In this document: piece after piece, positions 34,973-35,119 of the stretch | Layout of the letters: every line of letters starts with the position of its first letter | Position numbering within the stretch: position 1 is the first letter of the stretch | Assembly: GCF_001953975.1 (NCBI RefSeq) | Contig: NZ_MBEJ01000052.1 | Coordinates: 1 to 35,119 of the forward strand | Length of the DNA: 35,119 nucleotides | Source of the DNA: Mycobacterium sp. NS-7484 | GTDB taxonomy: Bacteria; Actinomycetota; Actinomycetes; Mycobacteriales; Mycobacteriaceae | Direction: 5' to 3' | The notes under the pieces: generated by a model | Told to the model about the DNA's origin: nothing | The model's database searches: none | The model's input: only the letters and a program-made list of their open reading frames with translations | Program-made: the position numbers and the translations under genes

Positions 34973-35076
34973 GGCGGGCGGGGGCGCGGGGGGGGGGGGG
35001 CCCCCGGGGGGGGGCGCGGGGGTGGGGGGCCGCCCCCCCGCGGCGGCGGCGGGGGGGGGGGGCGCCCCCCCCCCCC
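34973..35076. other. G/C homopolymer tract, probable assembly artefact
   Basis: About 100 bases consist almost only of long runs of G and C, including runs of over ten G and over ten C. Nothing else in the window looks like this, even in its most GC-rich genes. The bases here should not be trusted, and the true fbpA-fbpD spacer is unknown. Confidence 0.75.
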
Positions 35077-35119
35077 GGTTTCGGGGTGGCGCCCAGCACG
35101 CGGGCCCTGCGCTCTGTTC
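35077..35119 (-). CDS. Possible C-terminal end of fbpA (antigen 85A), partial
   Basis: On the minus strand one frame reads R-V-L-G-A-T-P-K-P. It resembles R-A-L-G-A-T-P-N-T near the C-terminus of antigen 85A as I recall it. fbpA (Rv3804c) is the gene expected just upstream of fbpD on this strand. Only about a dozen residues are visible, and the stop would fall inside the unreliable homopolymer tract, so this rests mainly on synteny. Confidence 0.35.

Noticed and set aside
34981..35078. G-quadruplex or novel repeat in the G/C runs at the right end
   Set aside because: The runs look like base-calling or assembly failure at a contig end rather than biology, so no structure is claimed.

Overview
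The window looks like chromosome of a fast-growing Mycobacterium (Mycolicibacterium type). It is very GC-rich and carries the conserved arabinogalactan and mycolic-acid locus that corresponds to Rv3789-Rv3804c of M. tuberculosis. Proteins encoded here match those families nearly end to end. A furA-katG pair sits between dprE1 and dprE2, an arrangement I recall from M. smegmatis but not from M. tuberculosis.

Layout. (1) 1-3737 is accessory: the signal-peptide end of a truncated minus-strand gene, about 630 bp with no convincing gene, a small zinc-ribbon protein, an APH-type phosphotransferase and an AhpD-like CMD protein (both minus strand), and a divergent MocR-type regulator. (2) 3735-5757: a GtrA-family membrane protein (Rv3789 type) and dprE1, with a long perfect palindrome on each side of dprE1. 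(3) 5826-8590: a furA promoter, furA, katG and a terminator. (4) 8639-8943: a 305-bp gene-free element bounded by 44-bp inverted repeats. (5) 9096-21545: dprE2-aftA-embC-embA-embB, tightly packed on the plus strand. (6) 21556-21616: a hairpin between convergent units, followed by a minus-strand CrtI-like oxidoreductase whose upstream region has two DnaA-box-like sequences. (7) 32143 to 23207, minus strand: fadD32-pks13-accD4. (8) 34869 to 32377, minus strand: fbpD (MPT51), a DUF732 lipoprotein and culp6. (9) 34973-35076 is a G/C homopolymer tract that is probably an assembly error. Beyond it lies what may be the last codons of fbpA.

How the genes work together. DprE1 and DprE2 convert decaprenylphosphoryl ribose to decaprenylphosphoryl arabinose (DPA). 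AftA uses DPA to place the first arabinose on galactan. EmbA and EmbB extend arabinogalactan, and EmbC extends lipoarabinomannan. FadD32 activates the meromycolate chain, the AccD4-containing carboxylase makes the carboxylated alpha-chain, and Pks13 condenses the two into the mycolate precursor. Culp6 and the antigen-85 family act at the envelope, where mycolates are attached to arabinan. FurA and KatG form an oxidative-stress unit placed inside this locus.

The observations I rate highest are the 305-bp inverted-repeat element upstream of dprE2, a natural glutamine in the ethambutol-determining loop of EmbB, the palindromes flanking dprE1, and the paired DnaA-like boxes at 23094-23113. I saw no CRISPR array, tRNA, rRNA, prophage or recognisable transposase.
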